Shown here: positions 11,682 to 24,250 of the stretch, piece after piece
How the letters are laid out: each line of letters begins with the position of its first letter
Numbering within the stretch: position 1 is the first letter of the stretch
Assembly: GCA_018907035.1 (NCBI GenBank)
Contig: JACCIC010000121.1
Span: forward strand, 1,143,501-1,207,500
Length of the DNA stretch: 64,000 bases
Source: Sycobia sp. Sy_11
Taxonomy: Eukaryota; Arthropoda; Insecta; Hymenoptera; Epichrysomallidae
Reading direction: 5' to 3'
The notes under the pieces: model-generated
Told to the model about the DNA's origin: nothing
The model's database searches: none
What the model saw: only the letters and a program-made list of their open reading frames with translations
Made by a program: the position numbers and the translations under genes

Positions 11682-12750
11682 TATACTACTATCGTTCGAT
11701 GCTTTTGAAGGTATAGCGCGTGCGTGAGTCATACGCTCCCCAATCGAGTCTCGTCGGCACATTTTTTTTTTATATCGAAATCAGAACTACGCTGCAGCTT
11801 TTTGTTGCTATTGTTTAATTTTTTCATGCCACACGCATACGCGCGTACGCGCGCGCATATGCATAGATATAACACACTTGCTCAGTCAGACGATCAATCA
11901 GTCAAAACTATCTTTTAAGACCGACGTATATAGAATGGATGTGGCACGGTGTGGGTGTTCCGCATATATATATATTATACGATGCAACAAAAGGTCTGCG
12001 GTCAGTCACTTGGTATTTTAATAATTCAGCTAAATAAATTTTTGTTATAATGTAAAACGTTTTCATTTATAGAATACACAATGACCTCGGTAAACTTTTA
12101 TTTAAGCAAATTCAAAGTAATTTGTATTCACAATATCGTTATATATATTTCGTATTTGTATAATCGTTTGTTTTTAAGAACATGTAAAACCACATGTATA
12201 AGATTTTCACGTTCGAGATGTAATATTAATAACAGCTGAATTATTATACGCTCTATTATTAAAATGTTCGAAGGCTCAAGGTGGGTCGTATAAAAGCTTG
12301 AAAAAAGATAAAACCTTAATCTACGGTGCAAAAAATTCATACAAAAGTAAAGAAAACAAACATATCCATATTTTTATTTTAATCAATTATGTAGACAAGC
12401 ACATCTCCCTTAAACGGCATCTTATGTAAAACGTTACGCAAAACTTATAAATATTTTTTTGAATAAAAGTGGCCGTTAGACAATCTCTAGAAATTTTAAA
12501 GTCAAATCTCTATTAAACTAAATAATTCACTCTTATTAAGAAATAATAGCTCCCAATACAAATAGGCCACGTGTTTTTCATCCGCAGTAAACTGTTCTAA
12601 TCTATAAATGTTTGCAGATATTTTTTATTCCATAAAAAATGTTACTCTAAAAGCGAGCTAAAAGCGCCAATATATATAAGCTTAATAAGGCTTCAAAGAT
12701 AAAATAGTGCTAAAATATATTTAAGCATAGAGTTTGAAAATGTTACTTAC

Positions 12751-12759
12751 ATTGAAAAC
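12751..12759 (-). CDS. CadN: Predicted 9-nt CadN microexon
   Basis: In the 3.2-kb intron between the first and second main coding exons, the minus strand has a CTAAT branch-point-like motif and a long pyrimidine tract. The first AG after the tract is followed by nine bases (GTTTTCAAT) and then a consensus donor GTAAGT. Inserted between the phase-1 junctions, the nine bases give G-F-Q-Y-T-D in place of D-T-D and keep the frame. The Drosophila protein, as I remember it, also has Y-T-D-N-Q-R-V at this point. Skipping also keeps the frame, so the microexon could be alternative. It is inferred, with no transcript support here. Confidence 0.7.
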
Positions 12760-13146
12760 CTTCCGAAGCCATAGGATGGAAAAAGGTTGGAAAAAACAAG
12801 AAAATTACAGATTAGTGATATAAAGCTTATGGATAGCATATTAATATATTTGCAATGAATCCACACTGGTATTACAAAAATACATAAATAAATAAGTAAA
12901 TAAATAAATAAATAAGGAAAAAATCCGATATTACATAATCTGCCTTTTTCAAACGTTCTTCTCGCCTCATCCTCGCAACAACTATATAATATTATAAGCG
13001 TATACTCGTTTGACGCGCGGTAAATATTTCATGAGATCGTCATTAAATATGCATGCCGTGCGCGACATCCAAAACGACTCGCTCTATGTAGGTATAGATC
13101 GGAAAATAATACGGACGCCTCTTTTTGGATCGGATGAAAAGACGCG

Positions 13147-13149
<3 letters not shown>

Positions 13150-13223
<74 letters not shown>
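13150..13223. repeat. (GA)n microsatellite
   Basis: Pure GA tract of 74 bases in the first coding intron of CadN. The short open frames over it are artefacts of the repeat. Confidence 0.97.
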
Positions 13224-13224
<1 letters not shown>

Positions 13225-13635
13225 TTCAGTGTAACGAATGAGAAAGGGAGTGTGAACAGAGCGAGCCGCGCGTGCTTTGAGAAGCGAAGAATGCTAGAGG
13301 AGGAGGAGAAGGAAATATACATGAAAAATTTGTATCGCAACGAGAAAAGGAAAAGAGAGAGAGAGAGAGTGAGAGACGAAGAACCTCGTGAGCCCAAAAG
13401 ATGAAAGATATATATAGTGGAGAAGAATCCTATTATACTCTACGTTTTGCTTTAAATTAAAAGTGGTACCGTTTTTGTTCGAGCACGCGACCTCATCTGG
13501 ATAAAAAGAGCAGAGTATCTTCCAGTGTCGAGTCCAAATATAATCAATAAAACAGTGTATGAGAATTTCTGTTCGCAATTGAAAAGGAAAAACAGGTAAA
13601 CGTAAGTTTGAAAAATCGCGCCTTTGTTACGTACT

Positions 13636-13949
<314 letters not shown>

Positions 13950-14747
13950 TGCTCAAAGTACACTGTTAACGTTTCCCGTCTTTTTTTTTAACGGAACGAT
14001 AATTATGGCTAGATAACGATAATTATATGATATCTGCAATTTTTCAATATATGTGAGCTATTGATTAAGTAATATTAAAAATTTCTGTAAAACGAAACTC
14101 AGTAATTGATTCAATGACATTAAGATTTTTGAAATTTTGTTCATGTTTCTTGCTTTATACTGATAATAGGCAAAAATGATTTTATGCACCTCATGTATTC
14201 ATTCTCTATTTCTTTATTTATTTCTATAATAAAAAGTCAGAAAATTGTTGTTTAGCTAATATTTGTATTAAACTATGATTTATGTCATATGCATATGAAG
14301 TTAATGAAAAGGTACGTTTCTTTTTAAAATTTGACCTCGAAAGTTGGAATTATGACAGATGAATAATTCTTTATAATTCAGAAGATGTTTTTCTTTTTCG
14401 TGTGCTGTTGTCGGGAAAGCGGGACTCTTAAATGTAAATTGTTTTTTTTTTTCATATACATTTCATACTCAATGCGATTCTTCAAAGCACCGCCATAAGT
14501 CATTGTTATCTGCCTTTTTCATATCTATTCAAACGGACCTAGGCTTATTTATTTTCTGTTATATTTAGATTTTTTACAAATAGTAGCAGCCACGAATAGT
14601 GGATTCAATTATTATTCTTATGTAGATTTTGTAGTCGAACGAGAATCTTTTAAATAGATTCCTTGGATAAACAGAGTTCCTGTTTCGTTTCTCATTGATT
14701 AAACCGAGCTTTCGCTTAATAATACAAGCAATCGCAACTAGACCCAC

Positions 14748-16188
14748 CTGTGTTTGTAATAGTAACCCAAAAGTCAATGGTTTTCTCAGGCCCGAGCTCT
14801 TCGAAATCCCACTTGTGCTTGACCCTGACTGTCCCATTGGACCCGACGGTCACCCACTTGTTCTCGTCCCTGATCTTGTACGTCTCGCGCTCGTTTTCCT
14901 TCTCGAGATTGAAGGCCACTTTGCCCTCAATGTCCCCATCCGCTTCGGTGAATTCGATCTTCTTCGTCGGCCTCACCGCCCTGGTGACTCGTCTCTTCGC
15001 TATCGCATGTACTTCCGGCAGCGGTTCGTCTATTTCCATATTCTCGACATTCAGAATGGGCTCCGGCAGTTCTGGGCCGGAAGTCAGGAAGCGCATGAGC
15101 ACCCGGGCTGGCGACGCGGTCGTCTTGCCCGGGGTCCTAAGGTCGTGCGCTTCAACGAGGACCTCGGTCTCGGCATCGATGTCCGGGCCGATTTCCGGTT
15201 CGGCAGCCAGGAGCAGCTCGCCGGTCTGAGGCACGATGATGACCAGATTGGTCGGGGTGATGATCTTGTAGGCGACCTTGTCGCCGTCGGCATCCTTTGC
15301 CAGGACTCTACCAATGGTGGAAAACCGCCTCCATTCCGGCTCGATGTTTCCGGTACCCAACTCGTCCAGATTCGTCGGCAAGACCTCGAAGCTGTAGACG
15401 GCCTGCTCGAAGATGGGGCTGTTGTCGTTGACGTCGAGCACGTTCACCGTACCTTCGATCCTCGATGTGCTGATGAAGTCGCCGTCGGTAGCCTGAACGA
15501 CCGCCCTGTAACGGGACCTGGTCTCGCGATCGAGCGGCCGAGCCGTCACGACGCGGATGCTTTGCTCGGGCGTCCTCAGGGTAAAATTGTACCGAATCTC
15601 CTTGAGATGCGTCGGGGCCAGGGCGAACGGTAGCTCACCGTTCTCGTCGGGAATGATGCTGTAGTGCACAGGGAAGTTTCCCCGGGCACGGAGAACAGGG
15701 AAGCCGTCGACGGGGGTGCCGGGCGGCATGTTCTCCTCAACTTCGCCCTCACCCAGCCTGTCGTGCGAGATGGACAGCATGTTCCGGCGATTGATCACAT
15801 AGAGATGGAGGTCGTGAGTCCGGGTGTGATTAGCCTGTTCCTCGAGGACAACGAGGTCGACGGGCCGGTTGACGAGGGGCGCGAGGTCCGAGGTTGTCAT
15901 GACGATTCCGTTTTCCAGGACGGTGAAGTACTTGGAGAAGCCGGTCTCGAGCAGGCGGTAGTTGGCGGGCTCGCCGCGGCAGCCCTCGAACTGGGCGACC
16001 TCGTAGCCCGGATAGACGTCGTGCGGCAGGACCGCCTGCATCGTGCGATTGGCATTCTGGGCGCCGCCGCCGCCGCTGATGGCGAGGCTCTCGCTGAGGC
16101 TCTCGGCGTGGCCGAACTTTTCGGTGTTCCATGACTCGGCGGCAGCGCCGGCCGCCAGGGCGAGCGCTCCGATCAAAATGTACCACAT
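14748..16188 (-). CDS. CadN: Neural cadherin CadN, first coding exon (signal peptide, prodomain, first repeats)
   Basis: This exon encodes residues 1-480 plus the first base of codon 481 of a classical insect N-cadherin, a calcium-dependent homophilic adhesion receptor that acts at the neuronal plasma membrane in axon guidance and synaptic targeting. I place the start at the ATG at 16188-16186. It begins a short signal peptide (MWYILIGALALAAGAAA, then ESW). The open frame reaches further to a GTG, but no upstream in-frame ATG lies in the exon. A poorly conserved prodomain follows, with one cadherin-type boundary DVNDNSPIF at residues 252-260 and N-glycosylation sequons at N47, N120, N201 and N451. 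A basic processing site KRRVTR lies at 398-403, and beyond it the sequence becomes strongly CadN-like (RAVRPTKKIEFTEADGD). The exon ends in phase 1 at a GTGGGT donor (plus-strand 14742-14747). The long open frame on the opposite strand is a shadow of this exon. Confidence 0.93.
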
Positions 16189-16250
16189 CCTGCACACCGG
16201 TATCAGGATGGTCTGGCCTTTGATTACAGCATGAGTACTGATTGTTGCAC
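16189..16250 (-). other. CadN: CadN 5' leader within the first coding exon
   Basis: The exon extends 62 nt upstream of the ATG to a good splice acceptor (TTACTTGCAG, then GTGCAACA). This implies at least one further upstream exon. The leader holds one out-of-frame ATG followed immediately by CTG and TAA (16232-16224), a two-codon upstream ORF. The main ATG has A at -3, a favourable initiation context. The frame of the signal peptide stays open back to the acceptor, so an upstream exon could in principle add N-terminal residues. The clear signal peptide after the ATG argues against this. Confidence 0.65.
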
Positions 16251-18050
16251 CTGCAAGTAAACGAAATCCAGGAATTTAGACACTTTATATTATTTCCACA
16301 TGTTATAAATGCATACCCACGTGCACATACACATATACATTATTAATATGTAATAATTAATTATAAGTAATTTTAGTGGCGTGACAATCAATGAAATTTT
16401 ATGTGTATGCAAAAGAAGTCCTGATGGCTGATTTATAATCAACATAAAACAATACATAAATATAATAGTTAGCGACTTTAAGTTTGGAGGGTAATTTTAT
16501 ATCGTAATGCGGGTATCTGCTAAGAAAATATTTTAAATAACTTTCAATTTGAGGGCTTGAATAAGCAAAACAAAATCTTGCATCTACTACTCGTGAAAGG
16601 TATACATATAGGAACTGTCCATTTATTAAACCCTCCCCATCTCACGTAGCCGAACGTAGAATTATCCCAGCCATATTGAAGCAAGCCACATATGTAAATT
16701 ATGAATTACAGATACATCTTCATTGTGTATTTGACAAGCGAATTTTTGACTGCTTATAGCTATTTCGACGTTGTTTTCCTCAAACCATTCCACTATTAAT
16801 GCAAAGAGATATTAAATACTTTAAGATTCCTCGTGAATTACACCATGCCTAATTTTTTCAGAATACTGATCATGTACTGTCGTTTTTTAAAACAAAACAC
16901 GAACTATGGTCAAAGCAAATGAGCGTTCGAACCAGAGAAGCCACATCTCTGTTCATAATACAAAACTCAATCAAGCTAATTATATTTTACTGTTTCTGAA
17001 TTAATTATTTATTTATTATAACTATAATCTAGATATACATATTTAGATGCATGTATACAAAAAGAACTTTTCAGCACACTTAACTGATTCCATCATTAAC
17101 ACCGAGCCCAAACACTTAAACTAGAAATTTGTAATTCTAAAAGTATATATCTTTTGAGTTGCTGAATCATTAGAAAAAGGATTTTGTCCAAATCAATCCT
17201 CAAGGTATGAATGGGAGTCACGTCTGTTTTTTTATATTCTTATAACTTCAGATTTTGCAATGTTATAGATCCAATTTTTAATTTCCATCGTCATTTAGAA
17301 AAATCTTTCAAAACCATGTGTCTGTAGTTTATCTCCACGTACTTTAAGGGAGGAGTGGTTGAGAAAGGAACAAATGTTTTTAAATATATTTGCGGTAGAA
17401 TCGATCATTATAAATTATAAAAAATTCATTGATAATTGATGCAGAATTTCGGGATATCCAAATGATCCATAAGGGGGTTTAAAAGAATGAAATATGTTGC
17501 TATCGTAAAGAAATTCTGATTTTTCGGTATAAGGAATTCGATATTTCTTTTTAATGATTATTTATAAACACCCCTAAAAAATAAATTCCACGCTACATTC
17601 TTGCATACAGAACGAGCGAAACTATGAGGAAGGACGGCAGTACTGAAAAACATTAAGTAAATAAAACAGTCTAAACTTGTATATTAGAATGTAATTTGAC
17701 AGAGATTTTGATGAAAAATCAGAATTACAATTGAGATATCCCCATTTCATAAGGATACATTATTCTATAGAAAATCTGTTACATAAAATAATGAATAAAC
17801 AAACAAACAGAAACGAATAATTTAATAAAAATTAATAAAATTATACAACTTAAACAATCAGAAATTAGTATTCCGATGAAAATATAATAAATCTAATGTT
17901 TGTTTAATTAATTGAAATAGGGTGTCCTTCATGCATACTCGGCATATGTACATACGTTCTGAAAACTTTGACTGAGTTATCAAACAATCAGGCAATGTAT
18001 TAAATCGGAGTGGCGCATAAACAGCTTTCCGGTCATAAAATAATAAACGG
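16251..18050. other. AT-rich sequence upstream of the first coding exon
   Basis: This is intronic 5' sequence or upstream DNA of CadN. I see no open frame, repeat array or splice-site cluster that I can support. Confidence 0.7.
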
Positions 18051-18059
18051 CAGCTAATA

Positions 18060-18394
18060 CAATGACAGAATCTGCTGTACGCGCTCTCCTCGCCTACCGC
18101 ACAATAAAAAGGAAATGATTTAATCTCAAGAGCTCCGTGCTACGTCCCGCGCCTCGCCTGTCGCCGCCGCGCGCGCCGCCTGCAGCAGTATATAGACGCA
18201 CCACAGACAGCGGTAATATCAATAATAATCCCGTCCCCATTGCCATATCTTCGCTGTTGCGCGGCGCATCGGCGCCTTGAGCGCTACATCCGCAAACGCG
18301 AAGCTAGCGCAACCTTTTCTTTTAATCGCTTGATCTCGTATCTCTCGTTCACCCATGCGATCACGCGTGCTCGCATCAAGGTCCTCCTCGCCGG

Positions 18395-18425
<31 letters not shown>

Positions 18426-18933
18426 ATATATGCCTAGGACGATTATTCAACGCACGCCTGTACCCTTCACCGCTTCCTCCCTGTGCGCTACGTCCGAAGT
18501 GCGCGCGAAACGAGCGCAAGAGAAAATGAAAAAGTACAACATGGATAGGGGGAGGAGAGAGGAGCAGATAGGAATCGCGCGTTTGTATATATCTCGTATA
18601 GGTAGATATAGGCGCACACCTTGCCGAGTACAGGTTAAACCCAGTTGCCGCGGGGGCCGCGGTAAATAACAGCGGCCACGACGTGTGACGTTCGCTATAT
18701 ATACGTATATATGCGACCAATATAGAGAGGGGGGAGAACAGCGGATCGAACAATGAATGTCCGCCGGCATGCGTAGAGCGGTGGAGCGACGGAAGAGAGT
18801 CGCCAAGCTCACCGGAAATAAGAGCCGGCGCGTACGAATTTACTATTGTTATTTAGTAGTCCGCCGTTCCAATTCGTTCTCTCCGATAGTAGAGTTGCGC
18901 ATTGCCCCCCCTCGCCCTCTCTCTCCCACCCTC

Positions 18934-18965
<32 letters not shown>

Positions 18966-19060
18966 CTGGACCGGATGTAAGGTCAGCCGCGGCTCGTTTA
19001 AGTTCGAGACTGATGTATAGACGTGAAAAGGGGAACGTCCTATCGCACAACAGTACGACT
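18060..19060. promoter_or_regulatory. GC/CpG-rich island, candidate CadN 5' exon or regulatory region
   Basis: This is an abrupt change from AT-rich flanks to CpG-rich sequence, with CT microsatellites (about 18395-18423 and 18917-18965). It is the first such island upstream of the coding start. On the minus strand a plausible donor CCG, then GTGAGC, lies at plus-strand 18807-18812. The island might therefore hold an untranslated first exon, but no promoter motif can be fixed with confidence. Confidence 0.35.
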
Positions 19061-19240
19061 ACTGTGTGTTGTTTCTACTTGGAGGGTGTGTATACATGTA
19101 AATAAAACGGACTATAAGGAGGAACAAAGTTTTTAACGGAAATGCGGGATATGTCTCTCCTTTTCACCTCTTTTTTCTAATAGACTTATTCCCTCGGATT
19201 CAGTAAGTTGGATTGGAACTCTCGCGCTGGCAGTTCGAAA

Positions 19241-19460
19241 AAGTTACGGGCGCCCCCGGAGTACAATTTGTTTATGTCAGGTAGCGCGAACGAAGGGTGG
19301 ACTTGGTGTGCGCGCTTTGTTTTCATTAACATTGTTAAGGAGCCCCGACGTGAAGGGACAGTCGTATATAAGCAGCAGCGTCGCCTAGTGTTCAACCTCT
19401 TGTTGGACACCGTTTTTTATATTTTTTGTAATAAAAATCTTAATACATTTCTTAACTTAC
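19241..19460 (+). mobile_element. Probable solo LTR of a gypsy-type retrotransposon
   Basis: A compact unit of about 220 bp has the parts of an LTR in the right order. It begins AAGTTACGGGCGCCCCC. A TATA-like GTATATAAG lies at 19364-19372, and a short hairpin with GTTCAAC and TTGGAC follows. A T-rich stretch leads to a polyadenylation signal AATAAA (19430-19435). It ends TTAACTT, so the termini are AAGTTA and TAACTT. No internal polymerase region or second LTR flanks it. I cannot identify a target-site duplication, so the exact ends are tentative. Confidence 0.55.
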
Positions 19461-21695
19461 AAGCTAATTGATGAATATTCAAAATTCTTACTTTAGTATC
19501 TATTAATTTTATAAATTGCACGTAAATCTTAGGTTGTACACAGGATGAGCTGTAAGAACGCCCTATAGAGTTTTATTATATTTCAAAATATAGACTTAAA
19601 GAACACAGACCAAGGAAATTCGAACAAAAGTCCCGAATGACAGACAAAACCTCCCGCGCTCGAAGAACTGTCAAAGTATTTCAACAGGTTGATTTCAAGG
19701 CTAATGAAATTCCTAGTTTAGAATTTACTCTTTTACGTAAGTCTACCGCCTTACTATAACAAAATACCAGTCCGCCCATTTGAAAACAGAAATGTTATTC
19801 TACGTTATGCGTTGGCAAAATTTTATATATATTTTTCTTCGTCGAAATACCGATAATTGACTTCAATTATCTTACTATAATGTCTTAAGCTTTATGTAAT
19901 TTTGCAAATGTATCAGATATGGTTCATTTCCTGTTTTGAGCTCATAAAGCCACATTTAATATGAAACCTGCTCCAGAACCCTCAATTTTCGTTATGCACT
20001 ATTAATATACTTTAGAAAAAATGTTTTATAGAAAGGTTGATACCTTATACGTGAATAATGTAAAATTACTATCTGTGAACTCCGAGCTGGGTAACCTGCA
20101 AATGTATAACGTTAAACCGAGCTCTAAACTATGTGAAATTGTTCCAATGTACTATATTTAAATTTTCATTGATGTGGTTCATTTCGATGTTTGTAATATT
20201 TCATTTGGAAAAAATCACGATGTCTCATATATATATAAAATCTAGAAAATCAATTACGTTTTCCCAAACTTCCATGTTATAGGATATTTCAGTAAGAGTT
20301 TACTACTGCTATATAATTGCTATAATACAGCTCAGTCAAATTCTCCGTGTTCGTTATAGGATCTCATTTCTGCTTAAAAAATATGTCCACCTATGTTATT
20401 TTCTTTCTGTCGCAAGCGAAATCTATCAGAGCTTATACTATACAAGGAAAGTATGGAAACCGGTTTGCCGTGTGCCGGTATAAGATTAGATCACCTACTG
20501 TCATCTTATTGATGAGCCCAGCAGGTGACTCGTGAAACGTAAACTACAATGGCTCTTTCAATTTTCGTTTCAAATTGAAATTCAAATCTTGTTCGATTTG
20601 GTTTTGCCACCAGCACCATTAGATTCCTTCTTATATTTTTGTTAAGTATTATGAATGGTCATTGGCGTCATAAATTCATATACACGTTTACATTTACACA
20701 TGTACACATTTAGTATTTTAATGTCTTTAACCTATGTTTGAATGTAATTAACATTTTTATTAGCTGATCTACCGCGATAATGTTTTTATTAAATTATTAT
20801 ATAATAAAGAGTCTATAGTTTGTATTAAATATAAAAATTTCTTAATTTTTTAATGCTTTTATTTGCTATGATTAAACGCAGGCATTTCAAGGTTCAATGT
20901 TATCGAGCATAATATCTTAAACAAAAATCAATAATATTGTTTGATTTAGAACAGGATATATTGAGATTTTAATGTAAAATAATAATAATAGTGAGAACTA
21001 TATTATAAATTTAAAAATATCATGGTATTCCAATGAAAACATTAAAAATTATAATAAACTTACATTTTTTTCGATTACTAGAAAAAGCGATGAAATAGTT
21101 TTGTGATATAGTATACAAATGAAAAATAACTTATTATAACTTAGTAGACAAATGAAAAAATAACTTTAAAAAACAGGTTATGGATAAGTTCCATTATAAC
21201 GAACTATACTTCGAAAACTACTTCTGTTTTATTATGAATTTGGTTCAAAAAATGATAATTGTTATCAGAAATCTACAATTTGACTAAAACAGAAAAAAAA
21301 ATACTATAAACATGATGAAACGATTATGAAGAAAAAGTTTCGAATCCTTAGAATAAATTAAAAACAAATCTTTTAAAAGTTATTTATTTTTTCGTTACCA
21401 TGTGTAATCGCTGCCATACATGTACAATGTACATGTATTAGTGTGTATATTCAGTATTTTCCAGTTTTACATTTTTTTTGCGATATTTTCAATAAATACG
21501 GACCTCTATTCGGACTTCAATATCCCGAGCTCAATAACGCGTGTGAGAAGAACGAAATTTTTTTTAGTACACTGTACATCTCGAAATACGCTTTCTCAAT
21601 TAAACAACGCTTGGCTCTTGCTTTTATCGAAACCGATATTATATATATATATATATATAGAGAGAGAGTAGGAAAAAGAGTGAGAAAAAAAGAAA

Positions 21696-21733
<38 letters not shown>

Positions 21734-22800
21734 TATTTGTTCGTATATGTATATTCCTCTGATTCGTTCACTTTATTTTATCTTTCTCTCTCTCTCTCTC
21801 TCTCTCCCTTTGCCCACTGGTTTAATAACAAAAATCGCCACAACAATGTGCTTCTGCACACTGGCGCCCGTATGAGGCAAAGAGTGTTCGAGCTTATATA
21901 GTCGGCATAGCAACAGTTCGCATGCCCTTGAGAAAAAAAAACAATCGCAAATTTGCAATTAGTCCCCGTGCTCCATAAACCCATTGAAGTCGAGAGAGGA
22001 AATGATAAAATCGGACGTCTGGACCGCTAATGCTATCAATGTCTCGTTCACAAATAATAATTATAGATGCGAGGTATCGCTTGGCTGTGCCCTTGGTATA
22101 TGTATAATTTCTTCTGTTCTAGTCTCAGACAGTAAAGCAATTGAAGCGTTATAGACTGGAACGATCGTATAAATATTTAAATAACAGAAATTTAACATTT
22201 TATTAAAATAAAATTTAAACTCCATTTTTTCCACAAATCTTTAATAAATTTTTTAAAAATTTTTTATTAGAATGGATATGCTTAACTCCCATATAATTTC
22301 AATTGTATATTTATGGAGAAAGATTATCCTATAATCATTAGATTTATATGAGAAATTCAGAAAAACGATTTTCGTATAATTGTAAGTTTACAAATTTTTT
22401 ATGCCAGATTATGCATTTTGATTTGTTCTTTTATACATTCATACATAATTATAAAAATCAAAATTCGAGTGAAAATGAGAACATTCACAGTACGTATTAT
22501 ATTATAAATGTCTTTTTACAATAAGCATTTGAGTTTACAATTTCAACATGTGCAAAGTCCAATAATTTTACTTTCTTTTAAAAACGTTATTGCGCAAATT
22601 CAAAAAGTCTTGTGTTTGCAGAAAATAAATAATGAGTGACAATTCAACAAAAAAAAACATTTTGGTTTTGAACCAAAAATTTGGATCTTCAACATTTTGT
22701 TTTACCTTAACAAAAAGTGTAACTTTCCGTCTTTAACCATTTATTTAAAATATACGGAATTGCCCGTTACCAAAACGCGTTATAAATTTGCAAGACTAAA
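19461..22800. other. AT-rich non-coding DNA
   Basis: There is no gene. It includes a small self-complementary segment near 20470-20530 and, at about 21637-21810, adjacent (TA)n, (GA)n and (CT)n tracts. The rest is featureless AT-rich sequence. Confidence 0.75.
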
Positions 22801-22829
22801 GGCCGCATTCAAATATATAAATCCAGCAG

Positions 22830-24250
22830 GACGTATTTATTAAGGTGTAGAAAGGTGGGGTGAAGAGGGCGGGAGGGCAGCGATTATTCGTCCGAAAGCA
22901 GGGCGGTCAACACGCACTGCAGGCCAGTGATTTAAAAAAGCGTAACACCAAAAGGATATTTGTTCAGTAGAATATATGCATATATGTGTGCAGGAGGGAG
23001 TTTCGCGCGGAACGCAAATAAAACGCGTGCCAGATAAAGAAGGAAATAATGGGGCGGTACCTCCATCGCCACCGCTACCATGCACTGCCGCGAGCTATAT
23101 ACTGCAAGAAATAAAGTATATATACACCATATACGCCGAGGAAGTAGTGGCTCTCGTTCCAGAGACGGAGAATAAGAGCAGATGTTACTATATATGCTAC
23201 TACTGCTACTGCATATGGGGCTCCGCGAGTCAAAAGCATATTACGGTTAAGTCTCGAAAGGAGATACCTAATCCCTTCTTGAAGCGTATTAAGTGACTGT
23301 CCTGCAGTCCCTTTCCTCTTTCCCTACTTACCCTCGCCCCCTCTCTCGCATGCACGCAGCCTGGTGAAGACTGTGATCGAGACGACTATAATATAGCATG
23401 TTGGCCAAGAAAGAGACAAAGAGAAATGAGGAAGGGAGTGCTGAAAAACGATACGTACATAGCGGTTCCCCCATTTACTCATTGCTCGCGTCTGCGCTTA
23501 CATACACCGCAGCTGGAGCAAATGAAGCGGCTATAGGATGAGATCACATTTGGTAGAGTCCGCGTTCTGGTCCAGCGTCTCGCAGCGACTTTTGGTTCCG
23601 AGCTTTTAATACTCGGCGCGCCAAGCATTGCCTGGAAGGAAAAGAGGGCGCGAGGCAGCGGAAAATCATAAGAGCACTCAAAATACAACTTTGATGACGG
23701 CACATAATGTTTAATAGACCATGTACATCGGCCAGACCTACGGTTCAACTCTATGGTTGAACAACAGCGACGTGTATATAGGTTTAAGAGTGGTGGCGAT
23801 GGTAACGCGCGTGAGAGGACATCTCTTTAAGGAATCAGTCGTTGGAAAGAGAGAAAACACAGCCCCCCACGCGTGGACCGAAAATCCGCGTGCCCCTCTG
23901 CAGCACGGCGCAATAACGCTTCGAAATCATTATGCCGGTAACGTGACATCCCCGCCGCTCTTTTCATCGAGGGGCTTGCAAGGGTTTATATGTAGAGGGA
24001 GATTTAGCGCCGATGACGTTTCGTGGCCTAATTGAGCTGTAAAACCGGTTCGCACCTATACTTAATGTGCGTATATGTACGCGCATTCACAGGATATACA
24101 AAAGAGCTATGCGAGCCAGGAAATCTGTGCCGATGGCTTTTAAAATTACGCCAGATTTCACCCGCCGCAGAATGAAAAGCCGGGGGGGGGCCGTTAGTTT
24201 TCATTATGCCGTTATTCATATAGTTGTCGTTGATTAAAGCATCATTTATA
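22830..24250. promoter_or_regulatory. GC-richer island, candidate conserved non-coding or 5'-exon region
   Basis: About 1.4 kb of balanced-composition, non-repetitive sequence in an AT-rich setting. The segment 23880-24245 is free of microsatellites and has the word-rich look of conserved enhancers, with several homeodomain-type TAAT cores. A strong minus-strand donor (GAGG, then GTAAGTAGGG) lies at plus-strand 23322-23335 and could end an untranslated CadN exon. This is a judgement from composition only. Confidence 0.35.

Noticed and set aside
14695..15633. 312-codon plus-strand open frame
   Set aside because: It lies exactly antisense to the GC-rich first CadN coding exon and has no domain. 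It is a shadow of the real exon.
16189..16197. Alternative CadN start at the upstream GTG (giving MCRMWYIL)
   Set aside because: The ATG three codons later starts a clean signal peptide in a good context. A GTG start is unlikely in an animal gene.
20470..20540. Hammerhead-ribozyme-like words (GTC, TTGATGAG, GTGAAAC) with a CACCT/AGGTG stem
   Set aside because: The core would need CTGATGA directly followed by stem II and GAAA. Here the first base is T, two bases intrude before GAAA, and the stem flanking the cleavage site does not pair.
22660..22680. Small inverted repeat TTTTGGTT TTG AACCAAAA
   Set aside because: It is too short and low in complexity to distinguish from chance.
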